DNA of 64,000 nt from NCBI GenBank assembly GCA_943787675.1, contig CALSNK010000009.1, positions 62,001 to 126,000 on the forward strand, in the 5' to 3' direction. The DNA comes from an uncultured Pseudomonadales bacterium (GTDB lineage Bacteria; Pseudomonadota; Gammaproteobacteria; Pseudomonadales; Porticoccaceae). A program made the position numbers and the translations under genes. Of this stretch, positions 8,077 through 17,497 are shown piece by piece; the first letter of the stretch is position 1, and every line of letters starts with the position of its first letter. The notes under the pieces are model-generated. The model made no database searches. It saw nothing but the letters and a program-made list of their open reading frames with translations, and was not told the DNA's origin.

Positions 8077-9015
8077 CTATTTGCGGTTGGCCTTGGCTTT
8101 TCTACGGCGGGCTGCGGCTTTTTCTAGACGCAGCTTTTCCCGTTCTTCTTTTTCGGCTTTTATAATTGCGACCTGTTCTAACTCAGCTTCTATGACTTCT
8201 GGGGTTTCGAATCCCAGCGGGCCTAACATACCAGCGCGTAACTCATTGATGAAGATAGTTGAAACTCGTTCTAGGTCGACTCGACCGCCGGCGCGTAAAC
8301 AGCCACGCTGGGCGCCAATCAATTCTAGAAGTTCGATTTCGGTTTTGGGTAATTGCAAAATATTGTATCGCTCTATGAGCCGCTCGGGATATTTCTCGAG
8401 CAAGAATTCTGCACCAAAGTAGGCTAAATCTTCGTAGCTCACGGCAGTATCTTTAATGGCGCCTGTGGTGCCAAGACGATAGCTGCCCTGGGGATTTTCA
8501 ATTTTTGGCCAGAGGATACCTGGGGTATCCAGCAACATAATGCCATTGCGAAGATTAATGCGCTGCTGACCTTTGGTGACTGCGGGCTCGTCACCGGTCT
8601 TGGTGATATGTTTGCCAGCGAGGCAATTAATCAGGGTGGACTTTCCGACATTGGGAATGCCAGTGACCATGGCCAATGTATTACGGCCTTCTTTTTGTGG
8701 GCTGAGTTTATTGATCAGATCAATAATCTGTTTGCTGGGATCATGGTTCTTTAAATCTAGCGCCAGAGTTTTGGTGTTGCTCCTCTGCTCAAAATATTCC
8801 TGCCACTGGAGAGTAATCTCTGGGTCGGCTAGGTCAGTTTTATTGAGGAGTTTGATATAGGGCTTTTCAGTGCAGAGTTCACCGATAAACGGGTTTGAAC
8901 TGCTGTAGGGAATGCGTGCGTCGAGTACTTCTATCACTACATTAACCAGAGGTAATGTCTCAATCATCTCCTTGCTGGCCTTGTGCATATGACCTGGATA
9001 CCACTGAATAGACAT
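8077..9015 (-). CDS. ylqF: YlqF/RbgA-family ribosome biogenesis GTPase
   Basis: A 312-residue GTPase with circularly permuted motifs: G4 NKTD (residues 58-61) comes first, then G1 GIPNVGKST (119-127) and G3 DTPG (163-166). That order, plus the N-terminal WYPGHMHKASKEM, identifies the YlqF/RbgA group that assists late assembly of the large ribosomal subunit. The C-terminus is a basic tail rich in lysine and arginine, suited to RNA binding. The ATG at 9015 has an AAGAG ribosome site 6-7 bases upstream and starts at the conserved WYPGHM region; the frame open to 9081 adds an unlikely 22 residues. It is divergent from the DUF1501 gene. Confidence 0.9.
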   Translation of the reverse strand: MSIQWYPGHMHKASKEMIETLPLVNVVIEVLDARIPYSSSNPFIGELCTEKPYIKLLNKTDLADPEITLQWQEYFEQRSNTKTLALDLKNHDPSKQIIDLINKLSPQKEGRNTLAMVTGIPNVGKSTLINCLAGKHITKTGDEPAVTKGQQRINLRNGIMLLDTPGILWPKIENPQGSYRLGTTGAIKDTAVSYEDLAYFGAEFLLEKYPERLIERYNILQLPKTEIELLELIGAQRGCLRAGGRVDLERVSTIFINELRAGMLGPLGFETPEVIEAELEQVAIIKAEKEEREKLRLEKAAARRRKAKANRK

Positions 9016-9147
9016 AACAAACTCTTGTGTAGGGGAGGGCTGGGAAGCCAGTATTTTCGTGGTCTGGACAGACAAATGCAAGCGCTTAAGGAAAGTGACT
9101 GACTGGCCTAGTTAGCTGGCTACTGGCCAGTGGTTATATCCCCAAGA

Positions 9148-9164
9148 TATAATCTGAGTATAAT
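9148..9164 (+). promoter_or_regulatory. Candidate -10 region(s) for the DUF1501-DUF1800 operon
   Basis: Two perfect TATAAT hexamers occur at 9148-9153 and 9159-9164, 32-50 bases upstream of the most likely start codons. No good -35 box is visible at 17 bases from either. A promoter here rules out the far upstream GTG at 9130 as start of the DUF1501 gene. Confidence 0.4.
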
Positions 9165-9195
9165 CAGGCGAACAATAAAAATAATAACGCGTTGG

Positions 9196-10692
9196 ATGGT
9201 GAGTTTTGTGATCTATAGACAGGGTATTTCCCGTCGCAAGTTTCTAAAAAAGTCTTCTCAGTACTCCTTGGCTACTGCGGTTGCAGCGAACTCTGTGGGT
9301 ATGTTGGGTTTGCTGAATGCCAGCGATGTAATGGCTGATCCTAACGACCCCAATGATTATAAGGCGCTAGTGTTCATTATGCTGGAGGGGGGCAATGATT
9401 GTTTCAATATGATAGTGCCCACGGGTAGTGGTGCTTTGCGTACTAACTATGAACTGGGTCGCGGTGTTGTGGCGCTGCCGGAGGAGGGCTTGCATAGTCT
9501 CAATCTAGTGAGTCCGGCGAAGGTCCACGAGGGCAGCGATTCGTCGGAATTCGCCATGCATCCCTCTTGCTCAGCAATGGCAGAGCTTTTTAATAATCAG
9601 GACCTCGCTGTTATCTGTAACGCTGGGAACCTGGTAACACCTATATCTAGGGAACAATATTTTTCTGGGGTTGCAGATCTGCCACCACAGCTTTATTCAC
9701 ATACTGATCAAGAACGACAACTACAAAGTGAGCCAACCAATCCATTTATCTATGGTTGGGGTGGGCGTATGGCTGAGATGTTAACGCCCTACAATACAGA
9801 TAATCAGGTATCGCCGTTAATTTCGATATCAGGCCTAAATTCTTTTCAGGTAACCCGTGATAGCCAAATTAATACCTATGCCCTAGGGAGAGATGGGGTT
9901 GCACCGCTGTATGGGTTTTATGGTTATCGTCAGGCTATCGTTGAGTCTTCTATGCAGTCCATTGATTCATCCTCTCATTTAATGGCCCAGAAATATCGCG
10001 ATACCTTTGATTCTGCGCAGCTTGCTGAAACCATAGTGCAGGGTGCTTTTCAGGAGGCGGAGTCCAGTGGTGTGGACTATGATGGCATTTTCACCGCTGC
10101 GGGGGGCACTAACAGTGTTCTTACTCGAGAATTAAAAACCCTAGCCAAGATGATCGCCGGGCGTTCCAATAACAACAATAATCGCCCGGTTTATTTTATT
10201 AGTGTTGGCGGTTTCGATAATCATCAAAAGCTGTTGCCCGACCATGAAGCGCTGATGGCAGACCTCAATGCTTCATTAAAAGGGTTTAGAGACTGCCTGG
10301 ATGCCCAGGGAGACTTTGACAAGGTGTTAACCATGGTGTGTTCTGAGTTTGCGCGCACCTTTACCCCCAACGGCGATGATCCTGTTGAGTCTGGTACCGA
10401 TCATGGTTGGGGCGGACATATGATGGTGATGGGTGATATGGTTAATGGCGGACGATTTTATGGTTCCCACCCTAACCTTGCCCTCGATGAGGGCTTAGAT
10501 ACTGATCGTGGTCGCTGGATTCCTACCACTGCCAATTCACAATGTGCGGCGATTGCGGCTAACTGGATGGGTGTTGCAGAATCTGATTTAAGCGGTCTAT
10601 TTCCCACCCTAGATAATTTCCCTAATCCCTTCGACATTAGTGAGAACCTTGGTTTTATAAATGGTGCTCCGATTTATGGAGAACTATCATGA
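9196..10692 (+). CDS. Tat-exported DUF1501 domain protein
   Basis: About 498 residues with a twin-arginine signal near the N-terminus (SRRKFLKKSS, then a hydrophobic stretch ending near SDVMADPND). The mature part matches DUF1501: LVFIMLEGGNDCFNMIVP, a central YGWGGRMAEM, GGFDNHQKLLPDHEALM, SEFARTFTPNG and DHGWGGHMMVMG. These resemble the metal and active-site loops of alkaline-phosphatase-like enzymes, but no substrate is known. It overlaps the DUF1800 gene by four bases (ATGA), a pairing repeated across many bacteria. The start is uncertain: ATG at 9196 is used here, while GTG at 9208 has a better ribosome site (GGTGAG) and keeps the Tat motif. Both lie downstream of the -10 boxes. Confidence 0.87.
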   Translation: MVSFVIYRQGISRRKFLKKSSQYSLATAVAANSVGMLGLLNASDVMADPNDPNDYKALVFIMLEGGNDCFNMIVPTGSGALRTNYELGRGVVALPEEGLHSLNLVSPAKVHEGSDSSEFAMHPSCSAMAELFNNQDLAVICNAGNLVTPISREQYFSGVADLPPQLYSHTDQERQLQSEPTNPFIYGWGGRMAEMLTPYNTDNQVSPLISISGLNSFQVTRDSQINTYALGRDGVAPLYGFYGYRQAIVESSMQSIDSSSHLMAQKYRDTFDSAQLAETIVQGAFQEAESSGVDYDGIFTAAGGTNSVLTRELKTLAKMIAGRSNNNNNRPVYFISVGGFDNHQKLLPDHEALMADLNASLKGFRDCLDAQGDFDKVLTMVCSEFARTFTPNGDDPVESGTDHGWGGHMMVMGDMVNGGRFYGSHPNLALDEGLDTDRGRWIPTTANSQCAAIAANWMGVAESDLSGLFPTLDNFPNPFDISENLGFINGAPIYGELS

Positions 10693-13310
10693 AATCCTCA
10701 ATCGCTATATTGGCGACAACAACATTATTAATAGGCTGTGGTGGCGGTGGTGGTGATAGTAGCTCTAGCGCACCGGCGACGCCTGTGCAGCCAATTGTCG
10801 TCGGTTTGTCCGTAGTCACAGCCCAGGCTATTGAGAGCAATAACCAAATTGGCAAGTTTAAAATTGTTCGCACAGGACCTAGCAATGCCATCAGTGTCGC
10901 TTATGAACTTAGTGATAATGCTGACATTACTAAGAGCACGGCATCGGCCAGCGACTACCAACTCACCTATAGTGATGGCGGCGACGTTGGGGCTTACTTT
11001 GAATTGGATGCGAATCAAAACTCTCGAGTGATTGAGGTTCGCCCCGTTGCGGATGCTATTAATGAAGTACCTGAGGCCTTGAATATAAGTCTAGTTGACG
11101 CCAGTAGCTATAACCTCAGCTCGGATCAGACTGGGAGTGTCAGTATTGTCGATGCCCCTAATGACAGCGCAAACCGGCGAATATTTTTGGGCAATTTTAC
11201 GCCTCAGGCCAATGCGGTCACTGATGGCTCTGGGGTGCTGAGCTTTATACTGCAGGGGGATAATGATTTAGGTCTGCTGAGTTATAGCTTTGCTAATCTG
11301 GGCTCGGTGCAAACAGATCAGCATGTTCACCTGGCACCCTCGGGTGTTAAGGTGAAAGAAATCGAGTCGAGCGGGTTTTTATCGAGTTACGTTTGGGACT
11401 TGGCTCCAGGGGGGATTTTTGTCAATGAACAGCAAATGCTCGATGCTTTATTTAATGGGGAATTTTTTGTCAATATCCATACCGCCAACTATCCCGGCGG
11501 TGAAATCTTCGCGACGCTTGTCTACGACGCTACGGTAGATGCGCCGGAAGAAACGCCATTGACCACCGAACAGGTGGACCAGGACATACTGCGCTTTTTG
11601 ACCCAATCGACATTTGGTCCAACCCCGAATGCCTATGAACAATTACGTGGGCAAATAGACGCGGATGGTGACAATCGACTTCAGGTGTATTCTGATTGGA
11701 TTGATCAGCAGTTTGATATTCCGAAAACCAGCATGCTATCGCTGGTTGACGCTACCATCTCTGCATTTGAGGGTGAAAATGAATCCAATATTAGGGTGGA
11801 TTCATTCTTGCCGATAGCGCTGTATGGCCGGGATCAGTTACGCCAGCGGGTAGCGTTTGCGCTCAGTGAAATAATGGTCGTCAGCGATCAAAATGCAACG
11901 GTGAATAATGCTTTTCGGGGGCTCTCAGATTACTGGGATATGCTAGCTGATAACGCCTTTGGAACCTACCGGCAGACCCTCGAAGACGTGACTTTGCATC
12001 CGGTAATGGGCATTTATCTCAGTCATCTTCGAAACCAAAAAGCCGATCCAGATAGTGGTTATTACCCGGATGAAAACTATGCTCGTGAAGTGATGCAGTT
12101 ATTTACGTTTGGGTTGCTTCAACGGCAACAAAATGGCGCCATTATTTTAGCCGCAGATAGTTTGCCAGTGCCAACCTACGACAATGATGTCATTAAACAG
12201 ATGGCCAAGGTTTTTACGGGACTCAGTTTTAGTCGAGTTAATAATAATGATAATGCCAATGTTGAGAATGACAGTTTTAATGCTGGTTCAGGGGTCAACG
12301 AGTATCAATTTCGCTGGACAGCGTCCATGAAGTTTTTCCCGGACTATCATGATTTTGATCAAAAGACGTTATTTTCTGACAATGGTCAGGCGCTTATTAT
12401 TGCCGCCAACCCTACTATGGATAGCGCGACTGCGGAGGCCGAGCTGGGGACCGTACTCGATGCACTGGTTAGTCACAGCAGCACTGCACCCTTTATTGCG
12501 CGTAAGTTAATTCAACGCTTTGTCACTTCAAATCCGAGCCAGAGTTATATTGAACGAGTAGCGAATGCCTTCGGTGAAGCCGGTGACCTCAAAGCGGTTA
12601 TGCGGGCAATTCTGTTAGATGTCGAAGCGCGTAACCCTTCAGTGGGCAGCAGCACAACGTTTGGCAAGTTAAAAGAACCGGTACTGCAATTGACCGCTAT
12701 TTTACGGCTGTTTGAGGCTGCTTCCGATATCCCATTGGGGCCGTCTGAGGTCGAGGGGGTTGAAGGCCTAAATTATTTGTATGCTGAACAATTTGATGCG
12801 GGTGCAACGTTAATGCGCACGAGGAATGCTCAGATTGGGCAAGCGGCCTTGGCTGCGCCCTCAGTCTTTAATTTTTTCTCGCCGGACTTTGCCCCAACCG
12901 GTGAAATCGCGAGTAATTCACTGGTATCTCCCGAGTTACAGTTAGTCACCGAGAGTCAGTTGTTTAGCACCTTTAATACTTACCACCAGATCATTAATGG
13001 TGACTTCGTGCGCTATAACCAGTACACCCGTGAGCACCCTAACTTCAGTATTGATCAGTTGAAAGTGCGGCTCAATTATTCAGGCTTACAGGCGGTATGG
13101 AATGACAGCGCCGGTGATGAAACGGCAAAAGCGACTGCGCTGGTAGATTATCTGGACCTGTATCTGAATGCAGGGCAGCTGGCCGAGACGCAAAACACAG
13201 GTACCAGATCGGTGATGATTTCAAATTTGGCTGTGGCCTCAGAGGAGGAGCGATACAAACTAGCAGTGTATGCCGTGTCTACCACCCCTGAGTTTTTAAT
13301 ACAGCGCTAA
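10689..13310 (+). CDS. Large lipoprotein: Calx-beta-like, CHRD and DUF1800 domains
   Basis: An 873-residue protein. The lipobox LLIGC puts the lipidated cysteine at residue 17, followed by a low-complexity Gly/Ser linker. Residues about 35-150 read like a Calx-beta or similar beta-sandwich (DYQLTYSDGGDVG, NEVPEALNISLVDAS). Residues about 160-280 fit a CHRD domain (FTPQANAVTDGSGVLSF, HVHLAP, NIHTANYPGGEIFATL). From about 290 to the end is DUF1800 (DILRFLTQSTFGPT, REVMQLFTFGLLQ, PFIARKLIQRFVTSNPS, SVFNFFSPDF). It is co-translated with the DUF1501 gene. The pair is probably exported and works together at the cell surface or in the periplasm; the reaction is unknown. The CHRD insertion is an unusual addition. 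Confidence 0.87.
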   Translation: MKSSIAILATTTLLIGCGGGGGDSSSSAPATPVQPIVVGLSVVTAQAIESNNQIGKFKIVRTGPSNAISVAYELSDNADITKSTASASDYQLTYSDGGDVGAYFELDANQNSRVIEVRPVADAINEVPEALNISLVDASSYNLSSDQTGSVSIVDAPNDSANRRIFLGNFTPQANAVTDGSGVLSFILQGDNDLGLLSYSFANLGSVQTDQHVHLAPSGVKVKEIESSGFLSSYVWDLAPGGIFVNEQQMLDALFNGEFFVNIHTANYPGGEIFATLVYDATVDAPEETPLTTEQVDQDILRFLTQSTFGPTPNAYEQLRGQIDADGDNRLQVYSDWIDQQFDIPKTSMLSLVDATISAFEGENESNIRVDSFLPIALYGRDQLRQRVAFALSEIMVVSDQNATVNNAFRGLSDYWDMLADNAFGTYRQTLEDVTLHPVMGIYLSHLRNQKADPDSGYYPDENYAREVMQLFTFGLLQRQQNGAIILAADSLPVPTYDNDVIKQMAKVFTGLSFSRVNNNDNANVENDSFNAGSGVNEYQFRWTASMKFFPDYHDFDQKTLFSDNGQALIIAANPTMDSATAEAELGTVLDALVSHSSTAPFIARKLIQRFVTSNPSQSYIERVANAFGEAGDLKAVMRAILLDVEARNPSVGSSTTFGKLKEPVLQLTAILRLFEAASDIPLGPSEVEGVEGLNYLYAEQFDAGATLMRTRNAQIGQAALAAPSVFNFFSPDFAPTGEIASNSLVSPELQLVTESQLFSTFNTYHQIINGDFVRYNQYTREHPNFSIDQLKVRLNYSGLQAVWNDSAGDETAKATALVDYLDLYLNAGQLAETQNTGTRSVMISNLAVASEEERYKLAVYAVSTTPEFLIQR

Positions 13311-13326
13311 AGCCTAATTCTATAAT

Positions 13327-15462
13327 TCACTCGCCAGGCCCATAGCGGTGTTTAATGTGGGGTGCTCTAAGCTCTGGATCAAAAAGCGGATCGTGGAGCA
13401 CCTCATCAGCATAGTCTTGGGTCTGGTCTGCATAATGGATTGAGGATGGGTCGTCTGTGGCGGATCCAAACTGATGAATCCCCCGCACTTTCTGATTGCC
13501 TTCCGCATCCCATGCCAATAGGTAGTAGAGACCATCACCGGCAACATTGGTGAGGAATCCATCTTCTTCCATTCCCCGTCCATAGATGGCGCGCAGAGTA
13601 TCTGGGCCGCCGCCAACCGGGATATTCATATCGCCGCGCACATGGCGGCTAACATCGCCCCACAGGGGATCTACGCGGCCTGTTTTGGCCATCATCAGAT
13701 CGGTACAGCGAATTAGCTGAGCCATAGGGTCAGGTTCTGGCGTGCCTTTTTGTTCTGCCAGCCATTCGCTACCAATCACACAGGTGCTTAGGGCCGCGCC
13801 ACGATTTTCTATATTGGTATTGCGGTCCCACTGGGCAATCACTTGCTGGGCATCCTGATATAGAGGCGCGGAATCCGTTAAGTCGAGAGCTGTTAGCTTA
13901 TTGAGAAAGGCCATTGATCGGGAGTTTTTACTGAAGCTTTTGTCATGCTTGATGTCCGAGAACTCTTGTTCTGAAATGGGGCCCAGCTCGGCAAATAATT
14001 CCAGTCCGCGATCCGCTCTATTTGTCATGCGAGTAGGAAAACCGTCTTCAATGCGATAGTTGGCTTTGATCGGGTTGTCGCTCTCTGCGGTGACACGGAA
14101 GGGAGTTTGGTTGGCGCTGTGGATATAACCCGACTTGGGGTTAATGACCTGAGGCAGATCATCAAAGGGCATATAGCTGTCCCAGATTAGGCTGCTGTCG
14201 TCCCCCGGCAAATACTGAGTCCAGTCATAACCGGCCACTCGATTTGGGGTTAATGAGTTATGCACAAACATGGTGTTGCCTTCGCGATCGGCATAGACAA
14301 AGTTAAAGCTAGCAAAGGCTTGCATGCGCAGTGCATCGCGCCAGTCTTCAAAGGTCTGCGCCTTGTTCATGGCCAGCCACTGTTCTACCTGACGCAGCTC
14401 ATTCATGCCTGCGTAACGAATGGCATAGGTGCCGTGGTCGGTGCGCAATACTGGCCCGTGGACAGATCTGAGACCTACCTGGGTTGAGGTCCAGTTAAAG
14501 AAGCCAAAGACTTTTACATCTACATCGAGGTCGCGAGCTTCTAATGTTTTCCACTCACCATCCAGCTTGTAGCGCATGGGGTCATTGGGATCTATATCCA
14601 AAACGTAAACATCCACCAGATCTGGCTTATTAACCGTTGCACCCCAGCCAAGATTTTCGGTAAAACCCACACCCACAGTCACACTGCTGGGGAATAGGCC
14701 GCCCATAATATTGAGCCCTTCGTTACTTTGAATATGAGCCTCATACCAGGCGACTGGGCCGGTGGTGGGCTGGTGGGAGTTAATGGCTAAGCGCGTGGCA
14801 CCATCGGTACTAAAATGGGGGGATACGGCAAAGGCATTGGAACCTACGGGTACATCGTTGTAAGTAACGCCATGGCTTTGCAGTCCTTTGGCGGCAACGT
14901 TGGTATTTGGCCCGAGGCTAATACTGCGCTGGCGTTCCTCGGCATAGATCTCGGTGAGAACCGAATCAAACCCATAAAAAAGGAGATGGCGCAGCATATA
15001 ACCCGCCACAACATCCTTGCCATTGATCGGAAAAACATTGCGATTGGTCTGCTCTGGATGCAGCGCCGCGTAATAATTGATGCCGTCGGCAAAGGCTTCA
15101 ATGTAAGCGCGAGTGTCTGCGGTGAGCTTAGTCTCGTAATCAGCTTCGATGGTCTCCCAAAAGCCTAGCCATTTAATTAGAAAATCAAAAATGGCCGCAT
15201 CCTTGCCATTTTCTGCGGCATTGGTACCACGGTATAAAGTAATACTGTCGTGGATCACCTGCCAGTTGTCTTCGGATTGGGCATAGGCAAAACCAAAGGC
15301 GGCATCCACATCACGCTCACCCATAACATGGGGCACACCAAGGTGGTCCCGCTCAATGACGACGTCATATTTTTCATTGAGTTGCAGGTAGTCCGCCGGG
15401 TTAAATTTTTCGGCGCAGCCAGAGAGTAAAGCTAGAAAAAAGAGAGTTATAAATAAGCGCAC
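13327..15462 (-). CDS. Penicillin acylase family lipoprotein (Ntn hydrolase)
   Basis: A 711-residue precursor with a lipoprotein signal (lipobox LLSGC, cysteine at residue 16). The family self-cleaves to free an N-terminal serine on the beta chain; here that serine is about residue 208 in the segment DVPVGSNAFAVSPHFS. Other conserved parts are DHLGVPHVMGERDVDAAFGFAYAQ near the start of the alpha chain and NSHQPTTGP after the catalytic serine. Substrates in the family include beta-lactams and acyl-homoserine lactones; long-chain N-acyl amides are also possible. The GTG at 15462 is used because it begins the signal peptide and has an AAGG site 8 bases upstream. The longer frame to 15555 would overlap the MFS gene and hide the signal. 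It converges on the DUF1800 gene. Confidence 0.87.
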   Translation of the reverse strand: MRLFITLFFLALLSGCAEKFNPADYLQLNEKYDVVIERDHLGVPHVMGERDVDAAFGFAYAQSEDNWQVIHDSITLYRGTNAAENGKDAAIFDFLIKWLGFWETIEADYETKLTADTRAYIEAFADGINYYAALHPEQTNRNVFPINGKDVVAGYMLRHLLFYGFDSVLTEIYAEERQRSISLGPNTNVAAKGLQSHGVTYNDVPVGSNAFAVSPHFSTDGATRLAINSHQPTTGPVAWYEAHIQSNEGLNIMGGLFPSSVTVGVGFTENLGWGATVNKPDLVDVYVLDIDPNDPMRYKLDGEWKTLEARDLDVDVKVFGFFNWTSTQVGLRSVHGPVLRTDHGTYAIRYAGMNELRQVEQWLAMNKAQTFEDWRDALRMQAFASFNFVYADREGNTMFVHNSLTPNRVAGYDWTQYLPGDDSSLIWDSYMPFDDLPQVINPKSGYIHSANQTPFRVTAESDNPIKANYRIEDGFPTRMTNRADRGLELFAELGPISEQEFSDIKHDKSFSKNSRSMAFLNKLTALDLTDSAPLYQDAQQVIAQWDRNTNIENRGAALSTCVIGSEWLAEQKGTPEPDPMAQLIRCTDLMMAKTGRVDPLWGDVSRHVRGDMNIPVGGGPDTLRAIYGRGMEEDGFLTNVAGDGLYYLLAWDAEGNQKVRGIHQFGSATDDPSSIHYADQTQDYADEVLHDPLFDPELRAPHIKHRYGPGE

Positions 15463-15532
15463 TTTGAGTACCTTTTTATTATTAGTTTTTATGATACTGA
15501 TTACGCTCTCTATTGGTAGAGCGATCACTTCA

Positions 15533-16762
15533 CTATACAGGTTCTTCCTCCGCATGAAGCACGGTTCCCACAGGAATTGCGGCCGCTTGCAATGTGGACT
15601 GAGTTTTGTATTCTGTTGGCAGTGCAGGAATAGTCAGCACTCGCCAGATACTAATGCCCGCCAATAATAGTAGGGCGACGGCGAGTAATTGGAAAAAGCT
15701 TTGCAGGCCAAACAGCTGTAACCAAAAAACGGCGGTGATCGGGCCGGTGATAGAGGTTAGTCCAGCAATCAGTACGACGGTGCCGCTGGCGGGAACAATT
15801 TCGCTGGGACGCAGGTGATCGTTGGTTAGCGCCACGACCAGGGAATAGAGGGACAGTGAGCAGCCGCCAAACAAAAATATTAGCGTGTAGAGTTTTAGGG
15901 AAGCCTCTGATTCGCGGCTGATCAACAGCGCAAAGGCCACGGCAAATAAACAGGCGAAGCCAATAACCCAGCGACGATCTACCATGTCTGAGATTTTGCC
16001 CAAGGGCCATTGCAGTATCATTCCGCCGGCCATCATCGCACCCATGAAGCTGGCGATCTCAGAAATACTCATGCCGAGCTTGGTACCGTATACCGCGCCC
16101 ATACCAAACAGAATACTGGATACCCATTGGGATAGAACAATACCCGTCACGCCCATGGGTGTGCGATACCAAAGGTGACGAATAGTTACCCGTTCGATTT
16201 CTTCAATGGCAGGTGTTTGGATTGGCGACAGCAAGATGGGCACGGCGGCGACACTCACCATCACTGAAATCAAAATAAACAATGTGAAGTCGAGTGGGTT
16301 GGCCAGGTTGAGCATAAACTGCCCGGCGCAGATGCCAGCCAATAAAATACTGGTGTAAATAGAGAGGGTCTGGCCGCGATTGGCATTGGTCGACGCCTGG
16401 TTAAGCCAGCTTTCTGAAACCACATAAATGGTTGAAAAGGCGAAGCCGGTTAGCAGGCGCATTAATGCCCAGGCCCAGGGTTCAATATAAATGGCATGTA
16501 TCAAAATGGTAACTGAGGCCACGGCAGAGAGTGCGGCAAACATGCGGATATGGCCGACTCGCTGAATCATTTTTGGCGTCAGTAATGACCCTGCCAAAAA
16601 TCCGGCAAAGTAGCAGGACATTAACAGGCCAATTAGATAGTCATCAAAGCCTTCCAGCTCAGCGCGCACGCCTAACAAACTGCCCTGTACGCCAACGGCG
16701 AGGCCAATAAGTGACAGGCCTGCAAAGAGCGGCCAGATACTGAAAAGGGTTTTAACGGGCAT
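15533..16762 (-). CDS. MFS transporter (YcaD-like)
   Basis: A 409-residue membrane protein with about 12 hydrophobic segments. The loop between helices 2 and 3 reads GSLLTPKMIQRVGHIRMFAA, the usual MFS A-motif region in a variant form, and the central loop carries charged residues (ETIEEIERVTIRHLWYRTP-like stretch around 200). The segments VSESWLNQASTNANRGQTLS and PLGKISDMVDRRWVI are typical of the YcaD/UMF group of efflux or uptake carriers with unknown cargo. It ends 71 bases before the acylase gene on the same strand, so the two may share a transcript. No substrate can be assigned from sequence. Confidence 0.85.
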   Translation of the reverse strand: MPVKTLFSIWPLFAGLSLIGLAVGVQGSLLGVRAELEGFDDYLIGLLMSCYFAGFLAGSLLTPKMIQRVGHIRMFAALSAVASVTILIHAIYIEPWAWALMRLLTGFAFSTIYVVSESWLNQASTNANRGQTLSIYTSILLAGICAGQFMLNLANPLDFTLFILISVMVSVAAVPILLSPIQTPAIEEIERVTIRHLWYRTPMGVTGIVLSQWVSSILFGMGAVYGTKLGMSISEIASFMGAMMAGGMILQWPLGKISDMVDRRWVIGFACLFAVAFALLISRESEASLKLYTLIFLFGGCSLSLYSLVVALTNDHLRPSEIVPASGTVVLIAGLTSITGPITAVFWLQLFGLQSFFQLLAVALLLLAGISIWRVLTIPALPTEYKTQSTLQAAAIPVGTVLHAEEEPV

Positions 16763-16827
16763 TGCAAAATGACTCTAAGGATTTTTCGCCAGAGTACTCT
16801 CGAAATGCGAAATTACAAAGGAAATTT

Positions 16828-17376
16828 TTAGCTTTTTTGTTCGATTTGGACTTTTATTTCAGGGACGAAACGGAGGGACTGATTGTCGCTGTGAAAGGTG
16901 ACTTCTTGATCCTGAATACTGACCTGAATATCGAGGTTGCGCTGTTTCATTGTCTGGAGTATTTCAGTGGTTTCTGTATCCAGATGATAGACAGTAATAT
17001 TTTTAAAACGGGCAATTTGCGGCTGCATCTGTTGCCACCACTTAGCGACTGAACCATAGGTATAAACAATCACTTGCTGAGATCGACCACAGGCTTTTTT
17101 CAGGCGTTTTTCGCTGGGCTGTCCCAACTCAATCCAGAGTTCAATATCGTCGCTGAGACTTTTTTGCCAGAGGTCGGGTTCATCGTCTGTGCTCAGACCT
17201 TTGGTAAAGCTGAGTGACTCGCTGGCATGCAGGGCGAATACCAGCAGCCTGACCATAAGGCGCTGATCGGTTTCGGAGGGATGCTGGGCCAGAGTGAGGC
17301 TGTGCTGTTGATAATAATGGCGATCCATATCGATAATGTTAAGTTCTGCTTTGCAGATGGTTGCACTGAGCGCCAT
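16828..17376 (-). CDS. yaeQ: YaeQ family protein
   Basis: A 182-residue protein that matches YaeQ across its whole length: MALSATICKAELNIIDMDRHYY at the start, HPSETDQRLMVRLLVFALHA, DEPDLWQKSLSDDIELWIELGQPSEKRLKKACGRSQ and VYTYG. The fold is a degenerate PD-(D/E)XK nuclease; the segment with DEPDLW, ELWIELGQP and the following lysines corresponds to the nuclease core. Function is unsettled: it was once proposed as a transcription antiterminator, without firm support. It is on the same strand as, and 65 bases before, the MFS gene. Confidence 0.9.
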   Translation of the reverse strand: MALSATICKAELNIIDMDRHYYQQHSLTLAQHPSETDQRLMVRLLVFALHASESLSFTKGLSTDDEPDLWQKSLSDDIELWIELGQPSEKRLKKACGRSQQVIVYTYGSVAKWWQQMQPQIARFKNITVYHLDTETTEILQTMKQRNLDIQVSIQDQEVTFHSDNQSLRFVPEIKVQIEQKS

Positions 17377-17431
17377 TTTTTTACAGCCTGTTTTGGATGA
17401 GTCTGGTTAGGCTGGTGATCATACAGTTAAA

Positions 17432-17461
17432 AGCCGCGAACTGATTACTCTGTTCGCGGCT
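17432..17461 (-). terminator. Rho-independent terminator after the TonB-dependent receptor gene
   Basis: AGCCGCGAA (17432-17440) pairs perfectly with TTCGCGGCT (17453-17461), a 9-bp GC-rich stem with a 12-base loop. Read leftward it is followed by TTTTAACTG, giving a short T run. It lies 37 bases past the receptor stop codon. Confidence 0.7.
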
Positions 17462-17497
17462 CCTGGTTGTTGTCTAGCGTATGGGGCAGATTTTACG

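Noticed and set aside
7887..8165. Rightward open frame of 92 residues after the BaiN-like gene
   Set aside because: It overlaps the end of the YlqF/RbgA gene on the other strand, has no family resemblance and no ribosome site; the 299-base gap holding its first part shows nothing else clear.
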